64,000 nt of DNA from Rhodocyclaceae bacterium (lineage in GTDB: Bacteria > Pseudomonadota > Gammaproteobacteria > Burkholderiales > Rhodocyclaceae): contig JAHDYG010000001.1 of NCBI GenBank assembly GCA_023383815.1, positions 1 to 64,000 on the forward strand, written 5' to 3'. Shown one piece after another: positions 47,551 through 56,413 of this stretch. The notes beneath the pieces are model-generated. The model was not told the origin of the DNA. It searched no databases and saw nothing but the letters and a program-made list of their open reading frames with translations. Both the position numbers and the translations under genes were made by a program. Position 1 is the first letter of the stretch, and the number at the start of each line of letters is the position of its first letter.

Positions 47551-48429
47551 GTGAGCGTTTCCACCCTGCACGCAATCACCCGGGCCGCCCTCTGGATGGT
47601 TGGCGCGCTCACCTCGTTCACGGTAATGGCACTGGCGGCGCGCGAGCTGTCGGCCGAGCTCAACACCTTCCAGATCCTCTTCTTTCGCAGTGCGATCGGC
47701 CTCGTGGTGATCGCCTGGCTCGTCCGTCGGCGTCTCGAACTGCTGCGCACGCCGCAGTTCGGGACCCATGTGATGCGCAACCTCGCGCACTACGGCGGGC
47801 AGTTCGGCTGGTTCTACGGGATTGCCTTCATCCCGCTGGCCGAAGTGTTCGCGATCGAGTTCACGGTGCCGGTGTGGACGGCGATCTGCGCGATGCTGAT
47901 CCTGGGCGAACGGATGACGCGCAGCCGCATGCTCGCGATCGCGCTGGGACTGGCTGGCGTCGCACTGATCGTGCGGCCTGGTGCCGCGGTCATCCACCCG
48001 GCCGCCCTTGCCGTGCTGCTCGGGGCAATGGCCTACGGTGTGGCCCACACGCTGACGAAGAAGCTTGCCGTGCGCGACGCACCGCTCACGATTCTCTTCT
48101 ACATGACACTGATCCAGTTGCCGCTCGGGCTCGTGCCCTCTGTCCTCGACTGGACCACGCCGTCGGCACCGATGTGGCCCTTGCTCGTGGTGGTCGGCAC
48201 CACCGCGCTGAGCGCGCACTACTGCATGACGCGCGCGCTCATGCTCGCCGACGCGAGCGTCGTGGTGCCAATGGATTTCCTGCGCCTGCCGCTGATCGCC
48301 GTCCTTGGATGGCTGTTCTATGGCGAGACGGTTGCCTGGCAGCTCTTTGCCGGCGCAGCGATGATCCTCGCGGGCGTGACGGTCAATCTGCGCAGCGAGC
48401 GCCGCAAGACGGCTCGATCGGCCTTTTGA
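47551..48429 (+). CDS. DMT-superfamily transporter (EamA domains)
   Basis: The 292-residue membrane protein has about ten hydrophobic helices in two EamA repeats, for example ALWMVGALTSFTVMALAARELS at the start and AFIPLAEVFAIEFTVPVWTAICAMLILGE in repeat one. The substrate cannot be told; relatives export metabolites or amino acids. I start at a GTG at 47551 with AAGGA eight bases upstream; the frame is open further but that part is antisense to fimU and lacks membrane-type sequence. It is divergent from the pilin operon. Confidence 0.82.
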   Translation: MSVSTLHAITRAALWMVGALTSFTVMALAARELSAELNTFQILFFRSAIGLVVIAWLVRRRLELLRTPQFGTHVMRNLAHYGGQFGWFYGIAFIPLAEVFAIEFTVPVWTAICAMLILGERMTRSRMLAIALGLAGVALIVRPGAAVIHPAALAVLLGAMAYGVAHTLTKKLAVRDAPLTILFYMTLIQLPLGLVPSVLDWTTPSAPMWPLLVVVGTTALSAHYCMTRALMLADASVVVPMDFLRLPLIAVLGWLFYGETVAWQLFAGAAMILAGVTVNLRSERRKTARSAF

Positions 48430-48454
48430 TTGCGCGCCGCGCTGTTGGAGATAT

Positions 48455-48479
48455 TGACAACACATTCGAGGCGTTGTCA
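48455..48479. promoter_or_regulatory. Inverted-repeat operator of the toxin-antitoxin-like module
   Basis: TGACAAC (48455-48461) and GTTGTCA (48473-48479) are perfect inverted repeats separated by 11 bases. They end two bases before the first ATG of the module. A consensus -35 hexamer, TTGACA (48454-48459), overlaps the left arm, though no good -10 follows. The winged-helix protein encoded second in the module is the likely binder. Confidence 0.6.
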
Positions 48480-48481
48480 CA

Positions 48482-48787
48482 ATGTCCAACATGAAAGCCG
48501 TACAGCTCGTCTCGACGCGCATTCCGTACTCGGGGTCCGCTTTTGCTGAGCTCGTGCTGTGGCGGCTGCCTCAGCCCATAAAGGGATCAGCCCACGGCTT
48601 CAAGTATCGGCTCGCCTACATCGTTCGAGGCGAATGCGTTCTCCGCTACGACAACGAGGCGGGGAAAGGCGATCATCGACATGTTGGTCCAGTTGAAAGC
48701 GCCTACACCTTCACGACCCCGGAGAGATTGATTGCCGACTTCCAACGTGACATTGAGAGGTGGAACGATGAAAACAGTGACGCTTGA
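48482..48787 (+). CDS. Probable toxin of the TumE/DUF6516 family
   Basis: The 101-residue protein resembles the DUF6516 (TumE-like) family of toxin-antitoxin toxins: SAFAELVLWRLP, HGFKYRLAYIVRGECVLRYDNEAGKGDHRHV and TPERLIADFQRDI. The conserved RYDNE...GDHRH stretch is the likely active region. The mechanism is not known to me. It is encoded first, overlaps the following winged-helix gene by 20 bases and lies directly behind an inverted-repeat operator. Its ATG has no clear ribosome site; an ATG three codons on is an alternative. The assignment rests on motif memory and context. Confidence 0.6.
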   Translation: MSNMKAVQLVSTRIPYSGSAFAELVLWRLPQPIKGSAHGFKYRLAYIVRGECVLRYDNEAGKGDHRHVGPVESAYTFTTPERLIADFQRDIERWNDENSDA

Positions 48788-49115
48788 CGTCCGCTCGCCC
48801 TCTGACGCGATGACGGACTTTACCCAAGCCTGGAAAACGGGCAAACCGCAACGCTCCGCCCGCATCAGCTTTGCCTCTCCTGAACTGCTCTGGAAGGTAC
48901 TTACCGAAAAGCGGTGGGGGTTGCTGAAGGCTTTGTGCGGGGCCGGCCCAGTGTCCATTCGCGAGGCTGCCCGTCGCGTTGACCGAGATGTGAAGGCTGT
49001 TCACGGCGATGTAACAGCGCTGCTGAACGCTGGTGTGCTTCACCGCACAGACGACGGCCTGATCGTCTTTCCGTTTGAGGCCGTGAAGGTCGAGTTCCTT
49101 TTGCAGGCGGCGTGA
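48768..49115 (+). CDS. Winged-helix DNA-binding protein, probable antitoxin
   Basis: The 115-residue protein has a winged-helix fold in its C-terminal half: LLKALCGAGPVSIREAARRVDRDVKAVHGDVTALLNAGVLHR, with the recognition helix around RDVKAVHGDVTALL. The N-terminal part (residues 1-45) is probably the toxin-binding segment. It starts inside the toxin gene, with GAGAGGTGG before the ATG, so translation is coupled. It would neutralise the toxin and repress the operon through the upstream inverted repeat. Confidence 0.7.
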   Translation: MKTVTLDVRSPSDAMTDFTQAWKTGKPQRSARISFASPELLWKVLTEKRWGLLKALCGAGPVSIREAARRVDRDVKAVHGDVTALLNAGVLHRTDDGLIVFPFEAVKVEFLLQAA

Positions 49116-49201
49116 ACCAGAGGCCGAACGCGGCAGTCGAGCGGACCTGCGCAAGAATCCGCGCTGACCACTCACGTTCTCGATCGTAGGCAGCCGACGA
49201 C

Positions 49202-51760
49202 TCAGTCCGCGGCCCACCAGGCCGGATCGGCCCGAAACCCCCGGACCCATTCCGGCACGGCATCCGCCAGCATGGGCCGGGCGATGCCGTAGCCCTGAGC
49301 GAGTTCGCAGCCCAGGCGCAGGAGCAAGGCGCCATGCGCTGCGGTCTCGACGCCTTCGGCAATCACATCGCGACCGAATGCCTGGGTGAAGCGGATGACC
49401 CCTTCGACGATCGCCCGGTCGTCTGGCTCATCGAGCATGTCGATGACGAAGGAGCGGTCGATCTTCAGCACCCTCACCGGCAGCCGCTTGAAGTAGGTGA
49501 GCGACGAGTAGCCGGTCCCGAAGTCGTCGAGGGCGAAGGCAACGCCAAGCGCGCCACACTGCTCGATCACCCGGCTGACCCGGTCGATGTCCTCGAGCGC
49601 CGCGGTTTCGAGGATCTCGATCTCCAGGCTGAACGGCGGCAGACGGGGGTGTCCACCGAGCGCCGCGCCGAGCTTGCGCACGAAGCCTTCCTCCTGCAAC
49701 TGGCAGGCCGCCACGTTGACGCTGACCGGCAGGGCCAGCCCCTGACGCCGCCAGTCCTCGACCTGCGCCAGCGCCGTCTCGATGACCCAGTCGCCGAGTG
49801 CCACGTCCAGCTCGCAGCCCTGGATCACCGGCAGGAAACTGTCGGGCATCAGCAACCCGCGCTCGGGATGCTGCCAGCGGACGAGGGCTTCGGCGCCCAC
49901 CACCTGCCCTGTCCTGAGGTTGACCTTGGGCTGGTAGTGCAGGAGCAGTTCGTTGCGGTCGAGGGCCTTGCGCAGATCGGAACGCCATTCCCGGTGCGTG
50001 CGTGCGCGGCGGTCGTGTTCGTGATCGAAGAGGTGATAGCGGTTGCGTCCGGCCTGCTTGGCCGCGTACATGGCCTGGTCGGCATGGCGCAGCAGCACTT
50101 CCGGATCGGCGCCGTCGAGCGGATAGAGCGTCACCCCGATACTGGCGGAGATCGAGATTGATTCGCTCTTCAGTACGCACGGCTCGGCGAGTTCGGCAAG
50201 AATGCGTTCGAGCGCGGCCTGTGCCTCCTGGACGCTCTCCAGCCCGACCAGCAGCAGCACGAACTCGTCGCCCCCCAGTCGTGCGACGGTGTCGCCCGCC
50301 CGTACGCAGCGCTTGAGCCGTTGTGCGACCTCGATCAGCAGCCCGTCACCGGCCTCGTGCCCGAGGCGGTCGTTGACCGGCTTGAACTCGTCGAGGTCTA
50401 GAAAGGCCACCGCAAGCAGATCGTTCTTGCGCGCCGCCTGCACGAGCGCAAGTTGCAACCGGTCGGCGAGCAGGGTGCGATTGGGCAACTGGGTCAGCGC
50501 ATCGAAATGCGCCATCCGTTCGAGCCGCTGCTGCTGCTCCTTCATCGCGGTGACGTCGGAGAAGATACCCACGTAATGGCTCAGGCTTCCTTCGGTGTCA
50601 TGCACCGAAGTGATGGTCAGCATCTCGACATAGACCTGTCCATCCTTGCGCCGGTTGGAAATCTCTCCCTGCCAGTAGCCCTGGCGGACGAGCGCCTGCC
50701 ACATGCCGGCATAGAACTCCGGGCCCTGCTGGCCCGACTTGAGAATGCTCGGGTTCTGCCCGATGACCTCCTCGGGACGGTACCCCGTGAGCGTCGTGAA
50801 GCTCGGATTGACGCCGATGATTGCCCCGCGCGGATCGGTGATGACGATCCCCTCGCGCGCATTCTCGAACACACTCGCCGACAGGCGCAGGCTCTCTTCC
50901 TTGGCTCGCAGGTTCTCCTGCAATCCGTTGAAGCCCGCGATCAGCGTACCGATCTCGTCCGCGCGCTCGATCGGCAGCGGTTCGAGCGCGCGCGCGCCAT
51001 CCGTCATCTCGGTCAATGCCCGGGCGGCCCCCGCGAGCGGACGCGTGACACCGCGCGCGATCCAGCCGGCCAGCAACACGAGCACCGAACCGGCTGCCAG
51101 GATCAGGCCCAGGCTCTTCAACGCATGCTCACGAATCGCCTGGTCCACATCATCGGTGTAGATCCCGGAACCGATCAGCCAGCCCCAGTCCTCGAACTTC
51201 ATCACGAAGGAGAGCTTCGGGTAGCGCTCCGCACTCGCCCCTCCTCCGGGGAGCGGCTTCGGCCACTCATACGTGACATGGCCAAACCCGGCCCGATCGG
51301 CGACCTCATTCGCAGCGATGAAGAGGTTCCTGCGACCATCGGTCCGGATCACCGGACCGTCGATGCCAGCCTGCATGGTCGTGGCGCAATCGAACTCGGG
51401 CGCATCGAGCACCTTGCCGTCGAGTTCCGGCAAGGTCGGGTGCATCACCATGCGCGGGACCGGCTGCGTGAAATCGTTGATCCAGAAGTAATCGGCACCG
51501 CCGTAGCGCATGCTCCGGATCACGTTCATCGCCGCGCTCTGGGCTGTGGACAGCGAGATCCTGCCTTCCTTGCGCTGACCCTCGTAGTACCCGGCGACAC
51601 CGTACGCAGCCTCGACGAGGTGGCGGATCTTGAGGCGCTTTTCATTCATCAGCGCCTCACGGGCAATCTGGATGTCGACCACCCCGAGTGCAAGCATCCC
51701 GACCACGAACAAGGCCACCATCCCCCAGATCTTCTGCCGCACGCTCAGGGGCCGATTCAT
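49202..51760 (-). CDS. Membrane Cache-HAMP-PAS-GGDEF-EAL protein (c-di-GMP turnover)
   Basis: The 852-residue protein has a membrane segment (12-32), a single-Cache periplasmic sensor (about 35-205, with YGGADYFWINDF and MHPTLPELDGK), a second membrane segment (about 215-235) and HAMP, PAS (295-410), GGDEF and EAL domains. GGDEF is intact near 496 with the I-site RAGD five residues before it. The EAL domain has EALVRW near 625 and DDFGTGYSS, KID and AEGVE. The loop FLPVIQGCELDVALGDW differs from the usual FIPVAEETGLI form, and EIEILET replaces ELEITES, so turnover may be altered. It is third in the FIST operon, nine bases after the preceding stop, with TAGGAG upstream. Confidence 0.9.
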   Translation of the reverse strand: MNRPLSVRQKIWGMVALFVVGMLALGVVDIQIAREALMNEKRLKIRHLVEAAYGVAGYYEGQRKEGRISLSTAQSAAMNVIRSMRYGGADYFWINDFTQPVPRMVMHPTLPELDGKVLDAPEFDCATTMQAGIDGPVIRTDGRRNLFIAANEVADRAGFGHVTYEWPKPLPGGGASAERYPKLSFVMKFEDWGWLIGSGIYTDDVDQAIREHALKSLGLILAAGSVLVLLAGWIARGVTRPLAGAARALTEMTDGARALEPLPIERADEIGTLIAGFNGLQENLRAKEESLRLSASVFENAREGIVITDPRGAIIGVNPSFTTLTGYRPEEVIGQNPSILKSGQQGPEFYAGMWQALVRQGYWQGEISNRRKDGQVYVEMLTITSVHDTEGSLSHYVGIFSDVTAMKEQQQRLERMAHFDALTQLPNRTLLADRLQLALVQAARKNDLLAVAFLDLDEFKPVNDRLGHEAGDGLLIEVAQRLKRCVRAGDTVARLGGDEFVLLLVGLESVQEAQAALERILAELAEPCVLKSESISISASIGVTLYPLDGADPEVLLRHADQAMYAAKQAGRNRYHLFDHEHDRRARTHREWRSDLRKALDRNELLLHYQPKVNLRTGQVVGAEALVRWQHPERGLLMPDSFLPVIQGCELDVALGDWVIETALAQVEDWRRQGLALPVSVNVAACQLQEEGFVRKLGAALGGHPRLPPFSLEIEILETAALEDIDRVSRVIEQCGALGVAFALDDFGTGYSSLTYFKRLPVRVLKIDRSFVIDMLDEPDDRAIVEGVIRFTQAFGRDVIAEGVETAAHGALLLRLGCELAQGYGIARPMLADAVPEWVRGFRADPAWWAAD

Positions 51761-51769
51761 GCAACGCTC

Positions 51770-54520
51770 CTACCGCGCACGCTTGCGCATCGCAAGATGA
51801 GCTTCCAGCTCACCCGCCGGCATGGGGCGGGCGAAGTAGAACCCCTGCGCCTCCGCGCAACCATGCTGGAGGAGGAACTCGAGCTGGCTGGAAGTTTCGA
51901 CACCCTCCGCGACGACGCTCATTCCCAGCCCCTGCCCCATCGCGATGATCGCGCGCGTGATCGCCGCCTCGGTTCCATCGCCGGGCAGGTCCTTGATGAA
52001 GGCACGGTCGATCTTCAGTACATTGACCGGCAAGCGCCCGAGTTGCGACAGGGACGAATAGCCCGTACCGAAGTCGTCGATCGCAACCCGGACGCCAACC
52101 TCGCGCAAGCGCGCAAGAACCCGGATCGCGCGTTCCGGATCCCCCATCACCATGCTCTCGGTGATCTCGAGCTCCAGCCAGTCGGGCGGCACGCCGGTCA
52201 GTCGCAGGGCTTCCAGGATCGCATCGAGCATGTGATCGTCGGCAAACTGGCGTGCCGAGAGGTTCACCGCCATGCACAGCGGCGGATGGCCCGCTTCGCG
52301 CCAGCGTTGCAGTTGCGAACAGGCCTCGCGCAGCAGCCAGGCCGTCATCGGCACGATGAGCCCGGTTTCCTCGGCCACTGGAATGAAGCGCCCGGGCATC
52401 AGCAAGCCGAAATGCGGGTGATTCCAGCGCATCAGCGCCTCGACCCCGGTGACGCGCAGGCTCGCCAGATCGATCCGCGGCTGGTAGTGAAGCGTCAGCT
52501 CACCCTTCACGAGCGCGGCCCGCAGGCTGCTCTCGAGCATCAGGGCGTCCGACGCGTCGGCCTCCATCTGCGCCGAGTAGAACTCGTAGCCGTCCTTGCC
52601 GCGCATCTTGGCCCGATACATCGCGGCGTCGGCATGGCGCATCAAGGTGCGCCCGTCGTCGCCGTCCTCCGGGAAGAGCGCGATGCCGATGCTGGCCGTG
52701 ACGTGGATCGACTGCCCCTCGATGCAGCACTCCGCGACCAGCGTGCGCAGCACCTTGCGTGCGACATGGACGACCTCGGACGGATCGCGCACATCCTCGA
52801 TCAGCAGCACGAACTCGTCGCCGCCGAAGCGTGCGATCACGTCGGCATAGCCTGAGATGCGCGCCACCATGTCTTCCTTGCGCAGACAGGCCGCCAGGCG
52901 GGCACCCATCTGACGCAGCAGCTCATCGCCGGCCTCGTGCCCGAGGATGTCGTTGACGTTCTTGAAGCGATCCAGATCGAGGAACATCAGCGCCAGCCGC
53001 TGACGCCGCCGACGTGCCCGCGCGATCGCCCGCAGCAGTTGTTCGTTGAAGCTCGTGCGGTTGGGCAACCCGGTCAGCGCGTCGTGATAGGCGAGGTGAC
53101 TGAGACGGGCCTGCAGTTCATGCCGCTCGGTGACGTCGCGCACGAGCGACAGCAGGTGCGGCCGTCCATTGAAGTCGATCGAGGCGATGCTGATCTCGAC
53201 CGGAAAGGTGCTGCCGTCCTTGCGACGATAACGGCTTTCGAGCGAGGCCGCGCCTTCCTTGCGCAGCCGGGCGCGCAAGCCATCGAGGTTGTGCCTTGCG
53301 AACAGGGCATCGACATCCTGGATGCGAAGGGCCAGCAGTTCCTCGCGCGAGTATCCGAGGCTCGTGCAGCTGCGCTCGTTCACATCCACGAGGCGCCCGC
53401 GCACGTCATGCACGAAGAGGCTGTCGGAGGCATGTTCGACCAGCGCCCGAAAGTGCGCTTCGCTCTCGCGCAGCGCCTGCTCGGCCTTGCGACGGCGCAG
53501 GAACATGCCGATCAACCGCCCGACGAACTGAAGGCTGCGCTGCTGGGTCACGTCGCCGCTCGCCAGGCTGTGTGCAAAGAACTGCATCACGCCGAACTTC
53601 TGGCCTGCCGTGCACAGCGGCACCAGGATCGAGCTGCAGCGGCTGCACAGCGCATCGGTACTGTTGTGCGCGGAGATCCACATCACCCGTTCGAGCCTCA
53701 AGGCATCGGCGACCTCGTGTTCGGGTTCCGGCGCGTCACGCAAGCCGCAGGGCCCGACAGCCTCCACCCGCTCCGCGTGCAGGACCGGCGCCACCTCGGC
53801 AACGGGGGCGAGGCGCTGGCCATCACCGCCCAGCATCCAAAGACGCGTGCAGGTCGCTTCGAGCGCCTCGCCGATCAGCCGGATCCCCCGGGTCAGCGCC
53901 ACGTCCACCTCATCGGTCTCCGCGAGCAGGCGGGTTACCGCGTACTCCATGCTCTGGCGCGTCTCGACCGTCTTGCGGTCGGAGACATCGGTCGTGGTGC
54001 CATGCAGGCGCACGACCCGCCCGCTCCCATCGCGGCGCGGCTCGGCCCGCACGCGCACCCAGCGGGTGCGGTTGAACGGAGGCGGAACGAGACGGAACTC
54101 GATGTCGAACTCGACTCCCTCGCGAAACGCACGTCGCACCGCCAACCCCAGCCGTCGGCGGTCCCGTGGATGGACGATGGCCAGCACCTGACGCCAGCCC
54201 GGCGCCGGAGCATCCGCCGCATAGCCAAGCAGTCGCAGGCATTCGACCGAACAGCGGGCGTGGTTGGCAACGCGGTCGTACGACCAGTTGCCGAGCCCGG
54301 CAATGCGCTGCGCCTCCTGCACCTGTGCGTAGAGCTCCTGCATCTCGTGCGACGAGACGTCCTGCGAGCGCTCCAGCAGGTAGCGCTCCTGGTCCGCCTC
54401 GACATAGGCGCGGCTCACACGCTCGATGAACTCGCGCCACTGCGCCGCATCGGCTGGCGGGGTGGCTTCCGCGATCGCAAGCCGCTTGAGCTGGCGCTGC
54501 AGCAGGCGATGAAGCGGCAC
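51770..54520 (-). CDS. Cytoplasmic PAS-GAF-PAS-GGDEF-EAL protein with insertion before GGDEF
   Basis: The 916-residue soluble protein has PAS (70-185), GAF (190-345, with SRCSSILVPL), PAS (350-470), GGDEF and EAL domains. GGDEF lies near 566. Between the usual DMVAR and GGDEF there is a ten-residue insertion, ISGYADVIAR, which looks like a partial duplication and moves the RxxD position; no Arg is present nine residues before the motif. The EAL domain is complete (EALMRW near 694, NLSARQ, EITES, DDFGTGYSS, KID, AEGVE). The start is a GTG with GGAGG nine bases upstream. It follows the FIST gene by only four bases, so both are co-expressed. Confidence 0.9.
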   Translation of the reverse strand: MPLHRLLQRQLKRLAIAEATPPADAAQWREFIERVSRAYVEADQERYLLERSQDVSSHEMQELYAQVQEAQRIAGLGNWSYDRVANHARCSVECLRLLGYAADAPAPGWRQVLAIVHPRDRRRLGLAVRRAFREGVEFDIEFRLVPPPFNRTRWVRVRAEPRRDGSGRVVRLHGTTTDVSDRKTVETRQSMEYAVTRLLAETDEVDVALTRGIRLIGEALEATCTRLWMLGGDGQRLAPVAEVAPVLHAERVEAVGPCGLRDAPEPEHEVADALRLERVMWISAHNSTDALCSRCSSILVPLCTAGQKFGVMQFFAHSLASGDVTQQRSLQFVGRLIGMFLRRRKAEQALRESEAHFRALVEHASDSLFVHDVRGRLVDVNERSCTSLGYSREELLALRIQDVDALFARHNLDGLRARLRKEGAASLESRYRRKDGSTFPVEISIASIDFNGRPHLLSLVRDVTERHELQARLSHLAYHDALTGLPNRTSFNEQLLRAIARARRRRQRLALMFLDLDRFKNVNDILGHEAGDELLRQMGARLAACLRKEDMVARISGYADVIARFGGDEFVLLIEDVRDPSEVVHVARKVLRTLVAECCIEGQSIHVTASIGIALFPEDGDDGRTLMRHADAAMYRAKMRGKDGYEFYSAQMEADASDALMLESSLRAALVKGELTLHYQPRIDLASLRVTGVEALMRWNHPHFGLLMPGRFIPVAEETGLIVPMTAWLLREACSQLQRWREAGHPPLCMAVNLSARQFADDHMLDAILEALRLTGVPPDWLELEITESMVMGDPERAIRVLARLREVGVRVAIDDFGTGYSSLSQLGRLPVNVLKIDRAFIKDLPGDGTEAAITRAIIAMGQGLGMSVVAEGVETSSQLEFLLQHGCAEAQGFYFARPMPAGELEAHLAMRKRAR

Positions 54521-54524
54521 GGTC

Positions 54525-55676
54525 TCAGTCCTCCGCGATCGTGGTGAGAGTCATGGTCTGGTTGTGAAGCTCGCAGTTGCCGGCCACATGCGGCGAGATC
54601 TCGCCATAGGAGTAGAAGCCGATCTGACGCGTGCCGGGCGGGAAGTGTTCGAGCGCGGCCTCCGTCTCCTCTTCGATGCGCTCGCCCAGCACGAGCCGAC
54701 GTCCCACGCAACTGATCGCGATCGCGAGCAGCGGCGCAGCGCCCGCATCCACTCCCTGGCCCGCACCGGCCTGGGCGGCGGCGAGGCTCGCCCCATCGAC
54801 CAGACGATCGAAATTCGCGCGCATCAGGCGCGCACGGCAGCCACGCGGGAGGTCGCCGGCAAAGGTCATGCTTTGTTCACGCTCATCGACCGCCAGCACC
54901 GTGCGCACGAGCTGGGGCGCGTCCTCGCCCTCATCGAGCCGCACCGCCAGCGGAAAGAGCAGCGCCGTGGCGGGCAGACCCGCCGCCCGTTCGCCCAGAT
55001 ACTCCTTGTAGAGCGCCAGCGCCGGCTTGCCATCCAGCTCGTAGAGGACGTTGCCTGCCGAGCGGGTCACGCGCCGCTCGGGGCCAAAGGCATCCCAGCC
55101 ACCGCGCGAACCATGCCCGATCCGCAGATGCGCTCCATGAAGTCCGGCGGCAACGACGATTCCGCCCTGCACCGCGCCTCCGTGAATGACCCGCGTGCGC
55201 TGGAAGCGATCGCCGTCGGCAGCAAGCCCGCCGGTCACGATCGTCCCTTCAGGCAAGGTCTCGTTGAGCCCCTTCACGAGTTCGCTGCCGTTCACACACA
55301 GGCCGTCGGACAACACGAACACCGCACGCAGGCCGGGACGCGTGAGCTGCCGCGCAAGCTGCACTCCGGCGGCCCGGGAATCCGCTGCCCCCCGCACGTC
55401 CGCTTTCGCGATCGACACGGAGGCGTCGCGAAATCGCATCACCGCCACCGACACGCTGCGGTCACTGACGAGCGGCCCGTAGATCTCTCCTGCCGTCGAG
55501 CAGCCGATGAGGCACGAGCCGGGATAGGCGGCTGCCAGCGTGGCAAGCACGGGATGCCCGTCGCACAGTTCCGGTGCTGCGAACACGAGCACCAGCGTGC
55601 GCTGCGAGTCGAGCGGCGGCAGAGGGTCGACGGACCATCCCGACGCCTCGCTCCACGAAAATGTTTCGAGGTCCAT
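54525..55676 (-). CDS. FIST-domain sensory protein
   Basis: The 383-residue protein is a stand-alone FIST protein with N- and C-terminal FIST domains: CLIGCSTAGEIYGP, VFVLSDGLCVNGSELVKGL, VTGGLAADGDRF, and at the end GFYSYGEISPH. FIST domains are thought to bind small ligands such as amino acids and are usually fused to or placed beside signalling domains. It has no membrane segment. The start has GAGGAGGAGGG right before the ATG. It is first in an operon with two GGDEF-EAL proteins and so is the likely input unit. Confidence 0.9.
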   Translation of the reverse strand: MDLETFSWSEASGWSVDPLPPLDSQRTLVLVFAAPELCDGHPVLATLAAAYPGSCLIGCSTAGEIYGPLVSDRSVSVAVMRFRDASVSIAKADVRGAADSRAAGVQLARQLTRPGLRAVFVLSDGLCVNGSELVKGLNETLPEGTIVTGGLAADGDRFQRTRVIHGGAVQGGIVVAAGLHGAHLRIGHGSRGGWDAFGPERRVTRSAGNVLYELDGKPALALYKEYLGERAAGLPATALLFPLAVRLDEGEDAPQLVRTVLAVDEREQSMTFAGDLPRGCRARLMRANFDRLVDGASLAAAQAGAGQGVDAGAAPLLAIAISCVGRRLVLGERIEEETEAALEHFPPGTRQIGFYSYGEISPHVAGNCELHNQTMTLTTIAED

Positions 55677-55816
55677 CCCTCCTCCTCATCGATCCGGACC
55701 GACCGGGCATGCGCGGCCTCGATCGGTCGAATTCCAGTCTGCGCTGGATTTCCCTGTTCATTATAGGGTCATGGCGGAGGGTCCGGGGCGGCCCCTGAAA
55801 ACCGTCCTGTGGCCCC

Positions 55817-56281
55817 TCACAGCACCGGCAGGAAGAGTGATTCCTTGATCTCCTCCATCACGACGTAGCTGCGGGATTCCACTGCCGCCGGGAGCTTGAG
55901 CAGGATATTGCCCAGCAGTTGCCGGTATTCGCCCATCTCGGTGATGCGCGCCTTGATGAGATAGTCGAAATCGCCCGACACGAGATGGCATTCCATCACC
56001 TCGGGCACGAACATCAAGGCCTTCTTGACGCGGTCGAACACCTCGCCCGACTTGGCCGAAAGCTTGATCTCGACGAACACCAGCAGGTTCTTGCCAAGCG
56101 CCTGCGGCTTCAGGTGCGCGTGATAGCCGGTGATCACCCCCTCGCGTTCGAGACGGCGCACGCGCTCGGTGCATGGGGTTGCCGACAGCCCCACCTTCTG
56201 CGCCAGCTCGGTCATCGTCAGACGACCTTCCTTCTGCAGGAAATCGAGGATTTTCCGGTCGATCCGGTCGAGTTCGCGCAT
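55817..56281 (-). CDS. Lrp/AsnC-family regulator of the dad operon
   Basis: The 154-residue protein has an N-terminal winged helix (LDRIDRKILDFLQKEGRLTMTELAQKVGLSATPCTERVRRLE) and a C-terminal RAM domain (VFVEIKLSAK through VMEEIKES) for effector binding and oligomerisation. It is divergent from dadA, as in the dadRAX loci of pseudomonads, so it probably activates alanine catabolism in response to alanine. The ATG is preceded by GGAAGTAGTGAA. Confidence 0.9.
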   Translation of the reverse strand: MRELDRIDRKILDFLQKEGRLTMTELAQKVGLSATPCTERVRRLEREGVITGYHAHLKPQALGKNLLVFVEIKLSAKSGEVFDRVKKALMFVPEVMECHLVSGDFDYLIKARITEMGEYRQLLGNILLKLPAAVESRSYVVMEEIKESLFLPVL

Positions 56282-56297
56282 TTCACTACTTCCGTGA

Positions 56298-56358
56298 ATT
56301 GTACGCAGTCAGTTTAGTGCAAATCACGGATTCAGAGGATCATTACAATGAAAATCAC
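56298..56358. promoter_or_regulatory. Shared regulatory region of the Lrp-type regulator and dadA
   Basis: AAATCAC occurs at 56321-56327 and again at 56352-56358. The copies are direct repeats 31 bases apart, about three helical turns, which suits binding by an Lrp octamer. On the minus strand TACAAT (56303-56298) lies 17 bases from TGATTT (56326-56321), a possible promoter of the regulator that the first repeat would cover. Confidence 0.35.
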
Positions 56359-56413
56359 TCGACATCCAGGCCTAGACTAGCGACATTCCTCTACACCAAG
56401 CCTGGAGACAGCC

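Noticed and set aside
50453-52855. An 800-codon plus-strand frame opposite two GGDEF-EAL genes
   Set aside because: It spans the boundary of two well-supported genes on the other strand and has low-complexity composition.
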